From assembly GCF_036250735.1 (NCBI RefSeq), contig NZ_CP109430.1, forward strand, positions 3,906,001 through 3,970,000: 64,000 nt of DNA, read 5' to 3'. Shown here piece after piece: positions 30,514 to 40,500 of the stretch. Position 1 is the first letter of the stretch; each line of letters starts with the position of its first letter. The translations under genes were made by a program, and so were the position numbers. The notes below the pieces were generated by a model. The model ran no database searches. It saw nothing but the letters and a program-made list of their open reading frames with translations, and was not told the origin of the DNA. This stretch comes from Streptosporangium sp. NBC_01495 (GTDB lineage: Bacteria; Actinomycetota; Actinomycetes; Streptosporangiales; Streptosporangiaceae).

Positions 30514-31722
30514 TCACTCACCCCTCTTCGTCGCGTTCTTCGCCAAAACCCCCAGAGCCCCCAGGCCCGCCACGCCCGCTCCGACGAGCGCTATGCGCCC
30601 CGCCTCCGCGGCCGCGTTCTTCAATTGCCCCGGGTCCCGGGCCGCGTCCCACCATCGTGTCGCCTCCAATGAATGTCGCCCGAACTCGATTCCGAGCGGC
30701 CTGTGGAAGTCATCGACGGCGATCCCGACACGGTTGATCGAGCCCACCACAGCCCGGGACGTGGTCGAGTGCAGCAGCACCTTCGAGTTGGCCGTGCCAG
30801 CAGCCGCATCCATGCGGGCCATCAGGTGTTCGGTCTCCCGTGAGATGCGTTCCCGCCGGTCCTGCCGGTCAGCATTCAGCGCGAGGCGATGCCCGTCCAA
30901 CTCGTCCGGAGACGCGTCCAGCACCCGGTCCAGTCGCAGCACGTCGATCGCGTCCTGCAGTTCGAAGCAACGAGCCAGAACGGCGAGCAACTCCCGGACC
31001 TCGGACTCTGCTTCCTTGGCCATCTTGGCGAGATCACCGATCTTGGTCTTGCTCTCCACCCTCTCCGCGAGTGCGTCGAGTTGAAGCAACGCCCACCCCA
31101 GGGCGTCTGTGATCGTATGGGTCCTGCCCTGCACCGTCGACCACGTGGTCTCGTCGACCCGACCCGTCTGCTCTCGAACGGTCATGGCGGACTTGATGTC
31201 GAGGCCCGCTCCGATCACTTTCGCCAACTCAGCGTTCTTCTGGGCGCGGAGCACGTCGTCGACCTTTTTATCGATCGTGGCGAGATAGTCTTTGATCTCG
31301 TTCATTTCATGTTGCCTCGCGAGCTGCGCCATGATCCCTGCGGCACCAGCAAGAATCGCCGGGTTGGTCAGAAGCGATCCGGGCCCCTTCACGATTTCGA
31401 CGAATCCCCCGATCTGACCCTTGTTCCCCTTGATCACACCTGTGCTGAGACCCGTCTTCGAACTTTCCCTCAGCCCGAACTTTTTGATGGCTTGCGCGGA
31501 CTCCTCGGTCAGCTTCACCCAGCGACCTGAGTTGGCGGCAATTTCGGAACCTGCCCGTGCGACTCCAGCCCCGGCACTGAGGACAGGCCCGAGCCTTTGC
31601 AATCCGAGGTCCTCCGACAACGACAACAGTCCCTCAGAGACGAGGAAGCGCTCGACATCCGTCGGGTTCCCGATGACTGCAAGTTCATCGCCGTCACTGA
31701 TCAGCTGAATCTCGTTATCCAT
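30514..31722 (-). CDS. Unknown cargo protein of the inverted-repeat element
   Basis: ATG 31720-31722 lies six bases after AGGAG; the longer open frame would start inside the terminal repeat. The 403 residues are not a transposase and I do not recognise the family. The N terminus (IQLISDGDELAVIGNPTDVERFLVSEGL split here) looks folded. A hydrophobic stretch near 135-155 (LLTNPAILAGAAGIMAQLA) and another at the C terminus near 382-400 (RIALVGAGVAGLGALGVLA) flank a long helical, charged middle (EIKDYLATIDKKVDDVLRAQ, AKMAKEAESEVRELLAVLARCFELQ). This layout suggests a membrane-associated coiled-coil protein, possibly a conflict effector; that is inference. It is lower in GC than core genes and travels with the element. 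Confidence 0.8.
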   Translation of the reverse strand: MDNEIQLISDGDELAVIGNPTDVERFLVSEGLLSLSEDLGLQRLGPVLSAGAGVARAGSEIAANSGRWVKLTEESAQAIKKFGLRESSKTGLSTGVIKGNKGQIGGFVEIVKGPGSLLTNPAILAGAAGIMAQLARQHEMNEIKDYLATIDKKVDDVLRAQKNAELAKVIGAGLDIKSAMTVREQTGRVDETTWSTVQGRTHTITDALGWALLQLDALAERVESKTKIGDLAKMAKEAESEVRELLAVLARCFELQDAIDVLRLDRVLDASPDELDGHRLALNADRQDRRERISRETEHLMARMDAAAGTANSKVLLHSTTSRAVVGSINRVGIAVDDFHRPLGIEFGRHSLEATRWWDAARDPGQLKNAAAEAGRIALVGAGVAGLGALGVLAKNATKRGE

Positions 31723-31738
31723 CGCCCGCTCCTGTAGT

Positions 31739-31758
31739 GACTCCTCGCAGTTGAGGGT
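31739..31758 (+). repeat. Third, internal copy of the element end
   Basis: Eighteen of twenty bases match the outermost 20 bases of the left inverted repeat, in the same orientation. Together with the right repeat it would bound a 131-bp MITE-like unit (31739-31869) lying in the leader of the cargo gene. Confidence 0.75.
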
Positions 31759-31830
31759 AGTTGGGGTGAGCGGCGCAAGAGCCTCCATCATCGGAAGACG
31801 TCGACCCCTACCCGGCCACCGACGCGCGCA

Positions 31831-31869
31831 CCGCACGCCCCGCGGCTACACCCTCAACTGCGAAGAGCC
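31831..31869 (-). repeat. Right terminal inverted repeat
   Basis: 39 bases, exact reverse complement of 30376-30414; followed directly by the target duplication at 31870-31877. Confidence 0.95.
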
Positions 31870-31877
31870 GGATAAGT

Positions 31878-32184
31878 CTGTGTTCGCTTTTGTGGCTCCT
31901 GGAATATATCCCGGGCTCGTGGGGATCGACCGTGATTTTGGTGAAGCCTCTTCGGTCTCGGGTTCTTTTCGACATGGAACCCGAGCCGGAGCGACATCCG
32001 GCAATCCGAGGGCGGCGGCCGACGTTGGCGGGAGAGGGAAGGAGCTGCGCGTACGGCCTTCCCGGTTGCATCGAAGCCCGATCGAGAGAATTGTTCCTTG
32101 ATGTCGGTAATTACTAATTTCCGTGTGTTGTATAAGATTATATTTGTCTATGGTGAGATGATCGGGAATGTGATCAGGGGGATC
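31878..32184. other. AT-rich intergenic region before the interrupted gene
   Basis: No gene is supported. Bases 32090-32165 are the most AT-rich stretch in the window (TTACTAATTTCC, TATAAGATTATATTTG) and probably hold the promoter of the gene starting at 32185. Confidence 0.45.
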
Positions 32185-34003
32185 ATGGAGCCCACGCCAC
32201 CGGGAACAGGGCCGCTGTCGCCGGCCTTCGCCGGGCTCGGTCCGGACCTGATGCAGGATTTCGTCTCCTCGCTGGAACGCGGCCGTGACGTGATCGGCGA
32301 GCAGTCCGAGCGGATCCGCCAGTTGCTCGTGGCGGCCGAGGTGTCGATGTCGGGACTGCAGCCGATCGGGCAGATCGCAGGCTGGATCGATGACGAGTTG
32401 CCGGGGTTGCGGCGGCGCCTGGAGATCGCCCGGACGACCAATGCGCTGCCCTCGTGGGGGAGAGGTTCTCCGTTGATCGCCTTCGACGAGAGTGCCTATC
32501 GATCCCCGGAGGAGTCGCGCAGGCAGGGCGCGGAGCTGGGTGGTCAGCTGATGGACATCGGCCCCGTCGGCTTCTGGACCCATCACGCCGACGCCGACAG
32601 GTACGCCAAGGTCCTCAGGGAGTTGGACGGCAACAAGAACGACGCCGACTTCACCGCGGCCTTCTTCGCCGCCCTCGGAACGGAGGGAGCTCTGAAGCTT
32701 CCCACGCTGTTCCGGGAGAACCTGCACACGGCGGGCCTTCAGGCGACCGCCGCTCCGCCAGACCCCGACGACCCGCTCACCCGCACGCTGAGTCAGGCCT
32801 TCGGCAGCGCGGTCACCGGCGAGTCGAGGGTCCCGGGGTTCGCGAAGATCAAGGCTGCGGTGCAGAGTTCGGACCCGGCGGACCGGCTCGGCGCCGAGCT
32901 TCTGCTGTCGGCGGGGGAGTTTCCCGCCGAGTGGCTGGCGGGGGTGGCGTCGGCATGGGGGATAGCGGACCCGCGCAAGGTCTCCACCGGGTTGATGTAC
33001 GCGCTGGGGAACAACCCGTCAGCCGCACGGCTGGCGGTCGAGAAGGTGACCGGGCCGTACACGAAGGACCAGCAGAAGCTGAAGGAGTACCTGAAGAAGC
33101 TCAACGAGCACGCCGGTGGCCTCTACGCGAGTCACGACAGCAGGAGTGACGCCTTCGGGCGCATGCTCGCCGCAGCCTCCGGCGCCTATGACGAGCGGGA
33201 CGGCGAGCACAGCAAGGAGGCGGCGGCATTCGCCTTCGCGGTGATGACGACGCTGGGGGACATCAAGCTGGGGGAGAAGGCCCGAATACACATGGCGGAG
33301 ATCGCCGGCGCCTACACCACGGAGATCACCGAAGGTGCCACTCTCGGCGACGGCAACATGACCGAGGCCAGCACACTGAAACCGACGACCTCGGCGCTGG
33401 GCCTGACGTCGGCGTTCACCCTGAGCCCGAAGGACACCTACCGGTTTTTCAAGACCTTCGCTGGCACGGACGAGAACCTCACCCCGTTCCAGGAGGCGAT
33501 GGGACGGTTCTCCCAGTGCCTGATCGACGACACCCTGGCGGCGACCAAGCAGGGCCGGGATACCGATTCCCTGGAACAGGCGCTCGATGCCCTGGGCAAC
33601 GTCCGGGGCTTCGAGATGGCCGCAGCCGAGAAGGTCCGGGGCACCATGGACGTGGCCGACGCGCAGGCCCAGAAGCTCAACGGCTTCGCCGTCGGCGCGA
33701 CGCTGGGGGTGACCGGTCTCGGCGTGCCAGGCATGGCCGGTCAACTGACCTGGCTGGCACTGGGCACGGGTTCCTCCGGTAAGGACGCCTTCCTACCGGA
33801 GGACCAGAAGCGGGTGGACAAGCTCAACAAGGTCAGCGGGAACGCGACGCTCGGCCGCCAGCACGCTCTCGCACAGGCGCTCATCGCCAACGGCTTCGCG
33901 CCGAAGGTGACGCCTGCCGAATATCAGGCGACCTGCCCACCGGGCGTCGCCATCGCCGACGACGAGGGCAACCTCAGGCCGTTCCCCGACTTGCTCAAGC
34001 AGG
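32185..34003 (+). pseudogene. Large actinobacterial protein (possibly DUF6571), 5' part, interrupted by an IS
   Basis: ATG 32185 follows AGGGGG closely. The frame encodes 606 residues before an insertion sequence begins at 34004 and replaces the true C terminus with about 90 shadow residues. The N terminus (about 15-95, FVSSLERGRDVIGEQSERIRQLLVAAEVSM...IAGWIDDELPGLRRRLEIAR) is a helical, WXG100/ESX-reminiscent hairpin; the rest is mostly helical with a glycine/alanine-rich hydrophobic segment near 510-535. The general layout resembles large cytosolic or secreted actinobacterial proteins paired with small WXG100-type genes, possibly DUF6571; this family assignment is uncertain. The remaining 52 codons lie at 34930-35090 and restore a 658-residue protein if the IS and one 3-bp duplicate are removed. 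Confidence 0.7.
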
Positions 34004-34929
34004 GAACCTTTTTCATCCTTAGGCGGCCTGTGCGACGCGGTGGTTTTGAAGGACGGCGATGGCCTTGCACAGGTGGCCGGCCTTGCCGGGGCTGCAGCGT
34101 AGCTTCCGGAGGATTTTCCAGCTCTTCAGCTGGGCGTTGGCGCGTTCGCCGGGTCCGCGGAGCGTGGCGTGGAAGCGGTTGGCCTGCTTCTGCGACGCGG
34201 GCTTGTTCTTGCCCTTGTACGGCGTGGCGACCGGGCCCTCGGCTCCCTGATACGCCTTGTCGGCCAGAGTGATGATTCCGGCCTGCTCCAGCGCACGCAG
34301 GATGCCCCAGATGCGGGCGGCACTCAGATCATGCGTCTTGCCCGGCAAGGCTCCGGAGGTCCACAGGATCGTCCCGTCCGGTGAGGCGATGACCTGCACG
34401 TTCATTCCATGCACGCGGTGCTTGCCGGAGAAGTACGGTCGGTCGGCCTTGATCCGGTCGGTGCGGATCAGTGTGCCGTCCAGCACCAGGTAGTGCACCC
34501 CGTCCCGCTTGGCCTTCCGCAACGCCCGGCCGAGCTTCGGCGAGCGCGCCGACAGCAACGCCACCGTCTCCTGTACGTAGCGCCACGCGGTCGCCGTCGA
34601 CACCCCGAACCCCGCGCCGAGCTCGACGAACGTCTCGCCCTTGCGCAGGTGGACCAGGACCAGCAGGGCCTGTTGTCCCGGGTTGAGCCGCCGCCAGGCC
34701 GACCCGATCGCCTTGCGGTGCCGGCGGATCAGGCCGGCGACGTAGTTCAGCGTTGAACGCGACACATCGACGGCAGCACGATAGAACAGCATCCGAAGCC
34801 CCTGGTTGTGACGGACGTGATTGTGGTGATCAACCCGTCTACCAGGGGTTTCTCTACGTCGTCAGGCGAATACCGGCCTTGCGATCACGCTGTGACCAGC
34901 AGTTCGCCGCCAGGGGATGAAAAAGGTTC
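34004..34929 (-). mobile_element. IS5-family insertion sequence
   Basis: Inverted repeats of 15 bases (34004-34018 and 34915-34929; GAACCTTTTTCATCC) bound 926 bp. The 3-bp duplication AGG (34001-34003 and 34930-34932) is typical for IS5-family members. It contains one intact transposase gene and sits inside the large gene starting at 32185. Confidence 0.9.
34019..34792 (-). CDS. IS5-family transposase
   Basis: The 257-residue protein has an N-terminal HTH (GQQALLVLVHLRKGETFVELGAGFGVSTATAWRYV split into family-typical helices) and the DDE core: Asp in YLVLDGTLI, Asp in TLADKAYQGA and Glu in GPGERANAQLK, the order expected for the DDE_Tnp_4 group. The length is normal and no frameshift is visible, so it may be active. 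The stop codon abuts the left inverted repeat. Confidence 0.92.
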   Translation of the reverse strand: MLFYRAAVDVSRSTLNYVAGLIRRHRKAIGSAWRRLNPGQQALLVLVHLRKGETFVELGAGFGVSTATAWRYVQETVALLSARSPKLGRALRKAKRDGVHYLVLDGTLIRTDRIKADRPYFSGKHRVHGMNVQVIASPDGTILWTSGALPGKTHDLSAARIWGILRALEQAGIITLADKAYQGAEGPVATPYKGKNKPASQKQANRFHATLRGPGERANAQLKSWKILRKLRCSPGKAGHLCKAIAVLQNHRVAQAA

Positions 34930-35090
34930 AGGGTGACAAGGGCCTGGTGGCCTTCGAGAAGTGGGCCGACGTCAACGGGATGGGTGGCCGCGACAGATTT
35001 TCGGTCGGGAACCTGTCCGGCCGTATGGCGAACTGGTTCGAAGGCGGCAACGGACGAGGCAGACAACGCGCCCTGGTCTTCGACAACTAG
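34930..35090 (+). pseudogene. Orphaned 3' end of the interrupted large gene
   Basis: Skipping the duplicated AGG, the frame continues from the upstream part as GDKGLVAFEKWADVNGMGG and on to LVFDN with TAG at 35088-35090. The stop codon itself lies within the target duplication of the next insertion sequence, so that second insertion left the C terminus unchanged. Confidence 0.8.
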
Positions 35091-35091
35091 G

Positions 35092-36445
35092 CAAGGCGGA
35101 GGCGTTCTCGGCTGGTGAGATGGTCGCAACCCTGTACCGGGCTGGTGGCCGAGGGCACCCCGATGCGTAGATGACAAACGCGACCCCTGATGATCGTCGG
35201 TGTCTAGCCAGTCGATCAAGAACAGGGGCCGCGTTCGCGTGCCATCATCCCCGATCGGCGTGCTCACCCGCCACTCCGAGCACGCCGCAGCATCCGATCC
35301 ATGGACCGATCTGCCCACCCTGGCCGAGGTCCTGAACACCCTGCCCGACCCGCGCAGCCGCCGCGGACGCCGCTACCGGCTCGGCCCGCTGCTGGCGCTG
35401 TCCCTGCTCGCCGTACTCGGCGGAGCCACCTCGATCGCGGCGATCAACCGATCCATCAGCGGATATGACCCGAGCGTCCTGTCGCGCGCCGGGCTGCCCG
35501 GCACCGCCCGCCTGGCCACCAGCACCCTGCGGCGACTACTCGCCCGCCTGGACGGCGACGCCTTCGACACCGCGATCGGCACCTACTTGGCCGCCCTCAC
35601 CGCCGACGGCCTGCCCGCCGCAGACCCGCCCACCAGCCGAGTCCCGCTGATCGGCCTGGCCGTGGACGGCAAAGCCCTGCGCGGCAGCCGCACCGGCAAC
35701 GGAACCGTGACCCACCTGCTGGCCGCCATGCGCCATGACACCCAGACCGTCCTGGCTCAGCGGCAGATCGCGGCCAAAAGCAATGAGATTCCCGCGTTCA
35801 CACCATTGCTGTCCGGCCTGGACCTGTCCGGGGCGGTGGTCACCGCCGACGCCCTGCACACCCAGCATGAGCACGCCCGGCAGATCCTCGCCGCAGGCGG
35901 CCACTACCTGTTCATCGTCAAGGGCAACCAGCCCACCCTGCACCGCCGGCTCAAGACCCTGCCCTGGCGGGCGGCCCTGCTCAACGACCGCACCGACGAG
36001 CACGGCCACGGCCGCCGCGAGATCCGCCGCATGAAGATCTGCACCGTCCGGCCCGGCCTGCCCTTCCCCCACGCCGCCCAGGCGATCCAGGTCAAACGCC
36101 GCCGCACCAACCGCCGAACCGGCAAGACCACCATCGTCACGATCTACGCGATCACCAGCCTGCCGCCCGGCCGGGCCACCCACGCCCGACTCGCCGCACT
36201 GATCCGCGGCCACTGGAGTATCGAGGCTCTGCACCACATCCGCGACGTCACCTACCGCGAGGACGCCTCCCGGGTTCGGACCGGCGCCGCCCCACGGGTC
36301 ATGGCGAGCCTGCGCAACCTGGCCATCGGCCTGGCCCGCATGATCGGCTGGACCAACATCGCCGCCGCCACCGACCACTACCGCAGCCATCCCGCAAACG
36401 GTCTTCAGCTACTCGGTCTCACGACATGAGAACGCTTCGGCCCTG
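35092..36445 (+). mobile_element. ISAs1-family insertion sequence
   Basis: The ends match as imperfect inverted repeats (35092 onward and 36445 backward share CA-GGC and GCGTTCTC, then TGAGA). The 10-bp direct repeat GACAACTAGG flanks it (35082-35091 and 36446-36455). It carries one complete transposase gene. Confidence 0.88.
35200..36429 (+). CDS. ISAs1-family transposase
   Basis: The 409-residue protein shows the family order: an N-terminal DUF4338-like region ([27 protein letters not shown]), Asp in [12 protein letters not shown], Asp in [23 protein letters not shown], and Glu near the end in [13 protein letters not shown] after [14 protein letters not shown]. The GTG start is uncertain; Met-less alternatives are close. 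It looks intact and may be active. Confidence 0.93.
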   Translation: MSSQSIKNRGRVRVPSSPIGVLTRHSEHAAASDPWTDLPTLAEVLNTLPDPRSRRGRRYRLGPLLALSLLAVLGGATSIAAINRSISGYDPSVLSRAGLPGTARLATSTLRRLLARLDGDAFDTAIGTYLAALTADGLPAADPPTSRVPLIGLAVDGKALRGSRTGNGTVTHLLAAMRHDTQTVLAQRQIAAKSNEIPAFTPLLSGLDLSGAVVTADALHTQHEHARQILAAGGHYLFIVKGNQPTLHRRLKTLPWRAALLNDRTDEHGHGRREIRRMKICTVRPGLPFPHAAQAIQVKRRRTNRRTGKTTIVTIYAITSLPPGRATHARLAALIRGHWSIEALHHIRDVTYREDASRVRTGAAPRVMASLRNLAIGLARMIGWTNIAAATDHYRSHPANGLQLLGLTT

Positions 36446-36542
36446 GACAACTAGGGCCTGGCTCAGCGCGTTGTCGGAGAGCCTCGACCCTGGCAAAGGG
36501 AGCGGTTCCCGGCAGCCTGGCTGACGTTATTGAATGACCGGA

Positions 36543-36986
36543 TTACGAGGTTGGGAGACACTCGGTCTCGCCGCGGATCCTGAATTGTCCGTCGGCCGTC
36601 GATTCCAGGATGAGCGCTGTCTTGGCCGTCTTGCTGGCCAGCTTGATGGGGGCGTTGCCTGGGTCTTCGGTGATCTTGTAAGGAGCGACGGCGGAGAGCG
36701 CGCCTATCATGAGCCCGTTGAGCCCGTCCGCGCCAGAGTGTGGTTCGGTGTCCTGGCCGGTGACTGCGAAGGTCCGTTTGGCCCGGCCTTCACCGCAGGG
36801 AATGTCTTTCTCCCCGGGATCAGTGATCTTGACATCCAACGCCTGGCTTCTCTTCATCAGCCCGGTGATGTGGAGCTTCAGGGTCTCTCCGGCTTCGGCG
36901 GCGGTGGGCTCTTTTTCGGCGCAACCGGAAATCGCCAATAACACCACCGCACAAATCATGACGCCCTGCCATACGAGACGTGGCAT
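36543..36986 (-). CDS. Small secreted lipoprotein of unknown function
   Basis: ATG 36984-36986 lies five bases after GGAGG. The 147-residue protein has a signal peptide ending in the lipobox LAISGC (Cys 22), followed by an acidic stretch and a compact domain of about 120 residues with two further Cys (IPCGEG and ETECLP) that may form a disulfide. I do not recognise the family. It sits between the second insertion sequence and the WXG100-like gene on the opposite strand and may be a surface partner of a secretion-related cluster; that is inference. Confidence 0.8.
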   Translation of the reverse strand: MPRLVWQGVMICAVVLLAISGCAEKEPTAAEAGETLKLHITGLMKRSQALDVKITDPGEKDIPCGEGRAKRTFAVTGQDTEPHSGADGLNGLMIGALSAVAPYKITEDPGNAPIKLASKTAKTALILESTADGQFRIRGETECLPTS

Positions 36987-37092
36987 GAAGTCCTCCAGGA
37001 GCTGATCGATTTCCTGCTGGTTTTATAATGTCCAACGGATCGGCCCGGCGCCTCCACCTGAGCAGAGGGATGCTCGCCGGGACGGTTCCTGG

Positions 37093-37347
37093 ATGGAGCG
37101 GAATCCAGTGCACGGGGAACAGGCTCCGGTGGAGGTTAGGACGCGGGTCGCGATCCTGGAGGCGGCGCTCGACCCCACTCACGGGCAGTTCACCGGCCAG
37201 CCTGTTTGGATCGGCCCGACGGCTCGGCGCTTCGCCGAGGATCTCAGCGCTCGGCTGCGCCAGGCGGCCCAGGGCCTTATCGATGCCCTGGAAGAGGAGC
37301 TCCGCGCCGTCCCGGCGAAAGGTTCGCCTTCTGCTGGGCGTCACTGA
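37093..37347 (+). CDS. WXG100/ESX-like small protein
   Basis: The 84-residue frame starts at ATG 37093, with GTG 37108 as an alternative. The core VRTRVAILEAALDPTHGQ, then VWIGPTARRFAEDL and LRQAAQGLIDALEEEL, has the W-x-G helix-turn-helix pattern of WXG100-like proteins, about the right length. These are usually secreted or act as partners of larger cluster proteins. The interrupted large gene at 32185-35090, which has a similar helical N terminus, is the likely former partner, now separated by insertion sequences. Confidence 0.6.
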   Translation: MERNPVHGEQAPVEVRTRVAILEAALDPTHGQFTGQPVWIGPTARRFAEDLSARLRQAAQGLIDALEEELRAVPAKGSPSAGRH

Positions 37348-37591
37348 CCAGCCTTCAGGCGAAGGCCGATGCGCGACCTCGGCTACGACATCGTCCCCAG
37401 GTCGTCTCTCGGGAAGTGCACGTCTCTCGCGGCTCGACGACACACCTCCCGGAAAACGATCCCGTTCTCAGTGGGCAGGTTCTGCCGGTCGGGTGAGGCC
37501 GTCGAAGCCGACGCCCTTGATGCCGAGGTCCCGTTGGGCTGCCCGCCAGCTCTGCTTCTTGCTGAGGTGGATGGGTGATGTCTCTGCGTGA
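37348..37591. other. Short gap without supported gene
   Basis: Small open frames here are not protein-like. It separates the 3' ends of the WXG100-like and PglX genes. Confidence 0.4.
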
Positions 37592-40500
37592 TCACGAGTT
37601 CTTCCGAGGTCGGCCCCGGTTCGACTTCGGTGGGCGCCATGTCCGAAAGCCCTCAATATCCGTCGTAGCCAGGGCGCGGTTGAACATCTCAATCCAGTGC
37701 TGATCCTCGGAATGAGAACGATTGTGCCAGCGTGACAATTCGAGCAGGCCAGCTATGAGAGGGACGACGGCTTCACTGTTCGGTGGGATCCACTTGTTGG
37801 CGAGACGCCACAACACGTGAGCCCGCTCCCTGCTCTCCCATCCGCTCCAGCCGATCAGGGGACTGCCCCGGTCGCCGACCCCCGGGTAGGACACGAAGCG
37901 TTCGTTGGGGACGTCGAACTTTCCGCGTTGCCGCCAGTAGGCGACTTTCAGAAAGTCGCTCGCCGTATATTTGGGCGGCACCGGGATGGAGTCCCGCTGC
38001 TGGTCGGCTGCATGGGCATTGCCTGTGCGGCGCAACTCGTCCTCGTGCCGTTGAAGATCCCACACCTTCTCCCATTCGGCACGCTTGCGCAGCCCGGACT
38101 CGCGTAGGCGGAGCGCCGCGAGATAGGGAACCTCGTGCTCACTGATGAGATCCTGAAGGATCTTATTCAGGGGCTTGCCGGGAGCGTAAAAGCTTGCGGC
38201 CTCACGCACCTCAGAATCCTCCTGGAGCAGATCCGATAGTTCCTGAATGGTCAGTGGGCGAGGGCGAGGCATTCCGTCTTGTTGCTCGTACCAGAGTTCG
38301 GGCGTTTCGCAGTGGTCGAGCAACCAGTCACGTAGGGCGTCGAACAGCAGGTGGTCCCAGTTCTCGCTCGCCCAGCGTCTCTTGTACTCCGGCTGCTCGA
38401 TGGCGCACAGGGCGGGATCCGCCTCTATCGCGTCGATGCGATTACGCACGATCTCCTGATACACGGATGGCCAGTGCCCCGGCACCTCCGTCAGCGGATT
38501 CAGGTTATGGCGTGTGAACCACGTGGTGGCGGCGGTGCCCGCGGCGACCTTTCTCGCCAGAACGATTTCGAAGGCCCGTTCACCGGCCTTCACGAGAGGG
38601 ACATGCTCTCCATCCGTCATCATCTTGCCGGTTTCAGGCAGCAAGCCGTATCGGCCGTAGATCTCCCAGTCCAGCTCCTCCTGAAGCGCGATCATCGTCT
38701 CTCTTGTTCGCACCCACCGGTCGCGGGCGTCAGCCAGTACCTGCCGCGACAGCTTCGGGCAGGTCCGGATGACCTCGGCAGGGAGAGTCACCATCAGAGT
38801 GTTGGCCAGATCGTCCAACCGCATCGCGTGGATCGACCATCGGTCGGCCGACCATCGGTCGGTGGGGAGCGGAAGGTCCGCCAGGCGCGTGGAGGTGAAC
38901 TCATAGAAAGCGGTCCACGGTTCGCCGGTTCCTGTTCCGGGCTGGTCGGAGGCCGGCCGTCCCTTGGTCTGGCTGTGTTGTTTGAGCCAGAAGCAGACGG
39001 CGGAGCTGTTGAGTAGCGCGGTCAGTTGCTGGTGGTCGACGTCCCAGGCCATCTTCGGCAACCTGATCACCGGCGCAGAGTGCAGGGGGAAAATGGGGTC
39101 ACGCAGCAGGGTGAAGTGGGTGTGGGTGGCGACCCAGGGGAAGACGATAGACCAGGGGTGGGCGTCCCTCGTCTCGGTCACGTGATGCCAGTCGTACCAC
39201 GTGCGGTCGGCCTTGAAGTAGGTGCCACCGGAGTGGTTCATGCGGTGTCCCATGACCGTCCGGTAGGGCCAGAGTCGTTCGAGATGTTCCGGGAATCGCT
39301 CGATGTTCACCGGTTGTCGAGCGTCCTGCCGGGGGAAGAAGGCCTCCCTTACCGGCAGGACGATCCAGTCCCTCACCTCGGAACCAGTGATCACCTTGAC
39401 GAGCGGTTGCCTTTCGGCATGGATTCTCCGGAAGGAGGCTGGTGGTGCGGTGAAGATGTCATCGGAGCCGGTGGTGGCGAAGTAGCCGATCCGTGTCACT
39501 CGGTCTCCGAGCCGACTGCCGCCCTCCATCCGCCGCAGGATCTCCGTCGTGGTGGGGACGGCGAGGTTCCATGGGAAGGTTCGCAGCACGCTTCTGTCCA
39601 GCCACAGGAACTGTGTCCATCCGTTGCTTCCGTTCTGGTCCGAGGTTTGATCCACGATGGACCGCCACACATGTCCGCTTGCGGGATCTGCGGGAGTCTC
39701 CGGCTCTCCCCGGATGCCAATGACGGCGCCAACAGGGGAAGTGCCGCGCGGGGGGCGTTGTCTTCCCAGCAGGATGACGGTCGGAGTGCCGTGTCCGGGG
39801 ATGTAGGCCCCTGAGGTGTCGATCACGTTGGTGAGGTCGACCGACGGGAAGAAGTCCTCGATCAGTTTCCGGCCGAACTCGCGCTTCATGAAGCTGTTCG
39901 AGGTCAGCTGGCCGATGTAGCCCGCACCCTGCCCGGAAGAATCCTCAGGGCGCGCGAACTGGAAGAACCGCTGTGCGAACGGCACTGTCAGGGCGTACAT
40001 CCCGGAACAGACCTTTGAGTAAGCCTCGCGGTACCGCTCGTTCTCCGCTTTGTTCTTGACCGTTATGTATGGCGGGTTGCCGACGACCACGTGATAGCTG
40101 CCAGCATCCAGCAGGCCGATTTCCGATGGGAAATGACTGTACATCTCGTCATCCGAAGCGTTCATGGACATGAGGCGGGGGCTGGGCGCGTTACGGCCAT
40201 CGAGGAGCGAGTCGCCGGCGGCGACCGGCATGAGGAGTTCCAGGGTGTTGGGGAGCCTGTCGGCTCCCGCTGCCTTCATCGCGCTGATGAGGAGCCGGAA
40301 CCGGCTGATCGTCACCGCGAAGGGGTGCCGGTCGACGCCGTGAACTGACGCGAGGGCTCTCCGGATCAACTCCCAGCTGTCGGTGTTCGGCTCGGCTGTC
40401 CTCCATCGGTTCAGCAGACGATGGAATGCTCCGAGCAGGAAGGTTCCGGAACCGCATACCGGGTCGATCAGCCTGAGCCCCTCCAGACCGAACTGCTCCA

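Larger units (their letters stand above)
30376..31869. mobile_element. Transposase-less element with 39-bp terminal inverted repeats
   Basis: Perfect 39-bp inverted repeats at 30376-30414 and 31831-31869 bound a 1,494-bp segment, flanked by the 8-bp direct repeat GGATAAGT (30368-30375 and 31870-31877). The ends begin GGCTCTTCGCAGTTGAGGG, and the 8-bp duplication and GGCTCTTCG terminus fit the ISL3 family. The only gene inside is a 403-codon non-transposase gene, so movement must depend on a transposase elsewhere. This makes it a gene-carrying non-autonomous element. The presence of intact TIRs and TSD indicates a relatively recent insertion. Confidence 0.85.

Noticed and set aside
34004..34272. 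Extra C-terminal 90 residues of the interrupted large gene
   Set aside because: They are read through the insertion sequence in a shadow frame of the transposase.
37369..37578. 69-codon plus-strand frame before the pglX end
   Set aside because: No ribosome site, no protein-like features, composition like the surrounding non-coding DNA.
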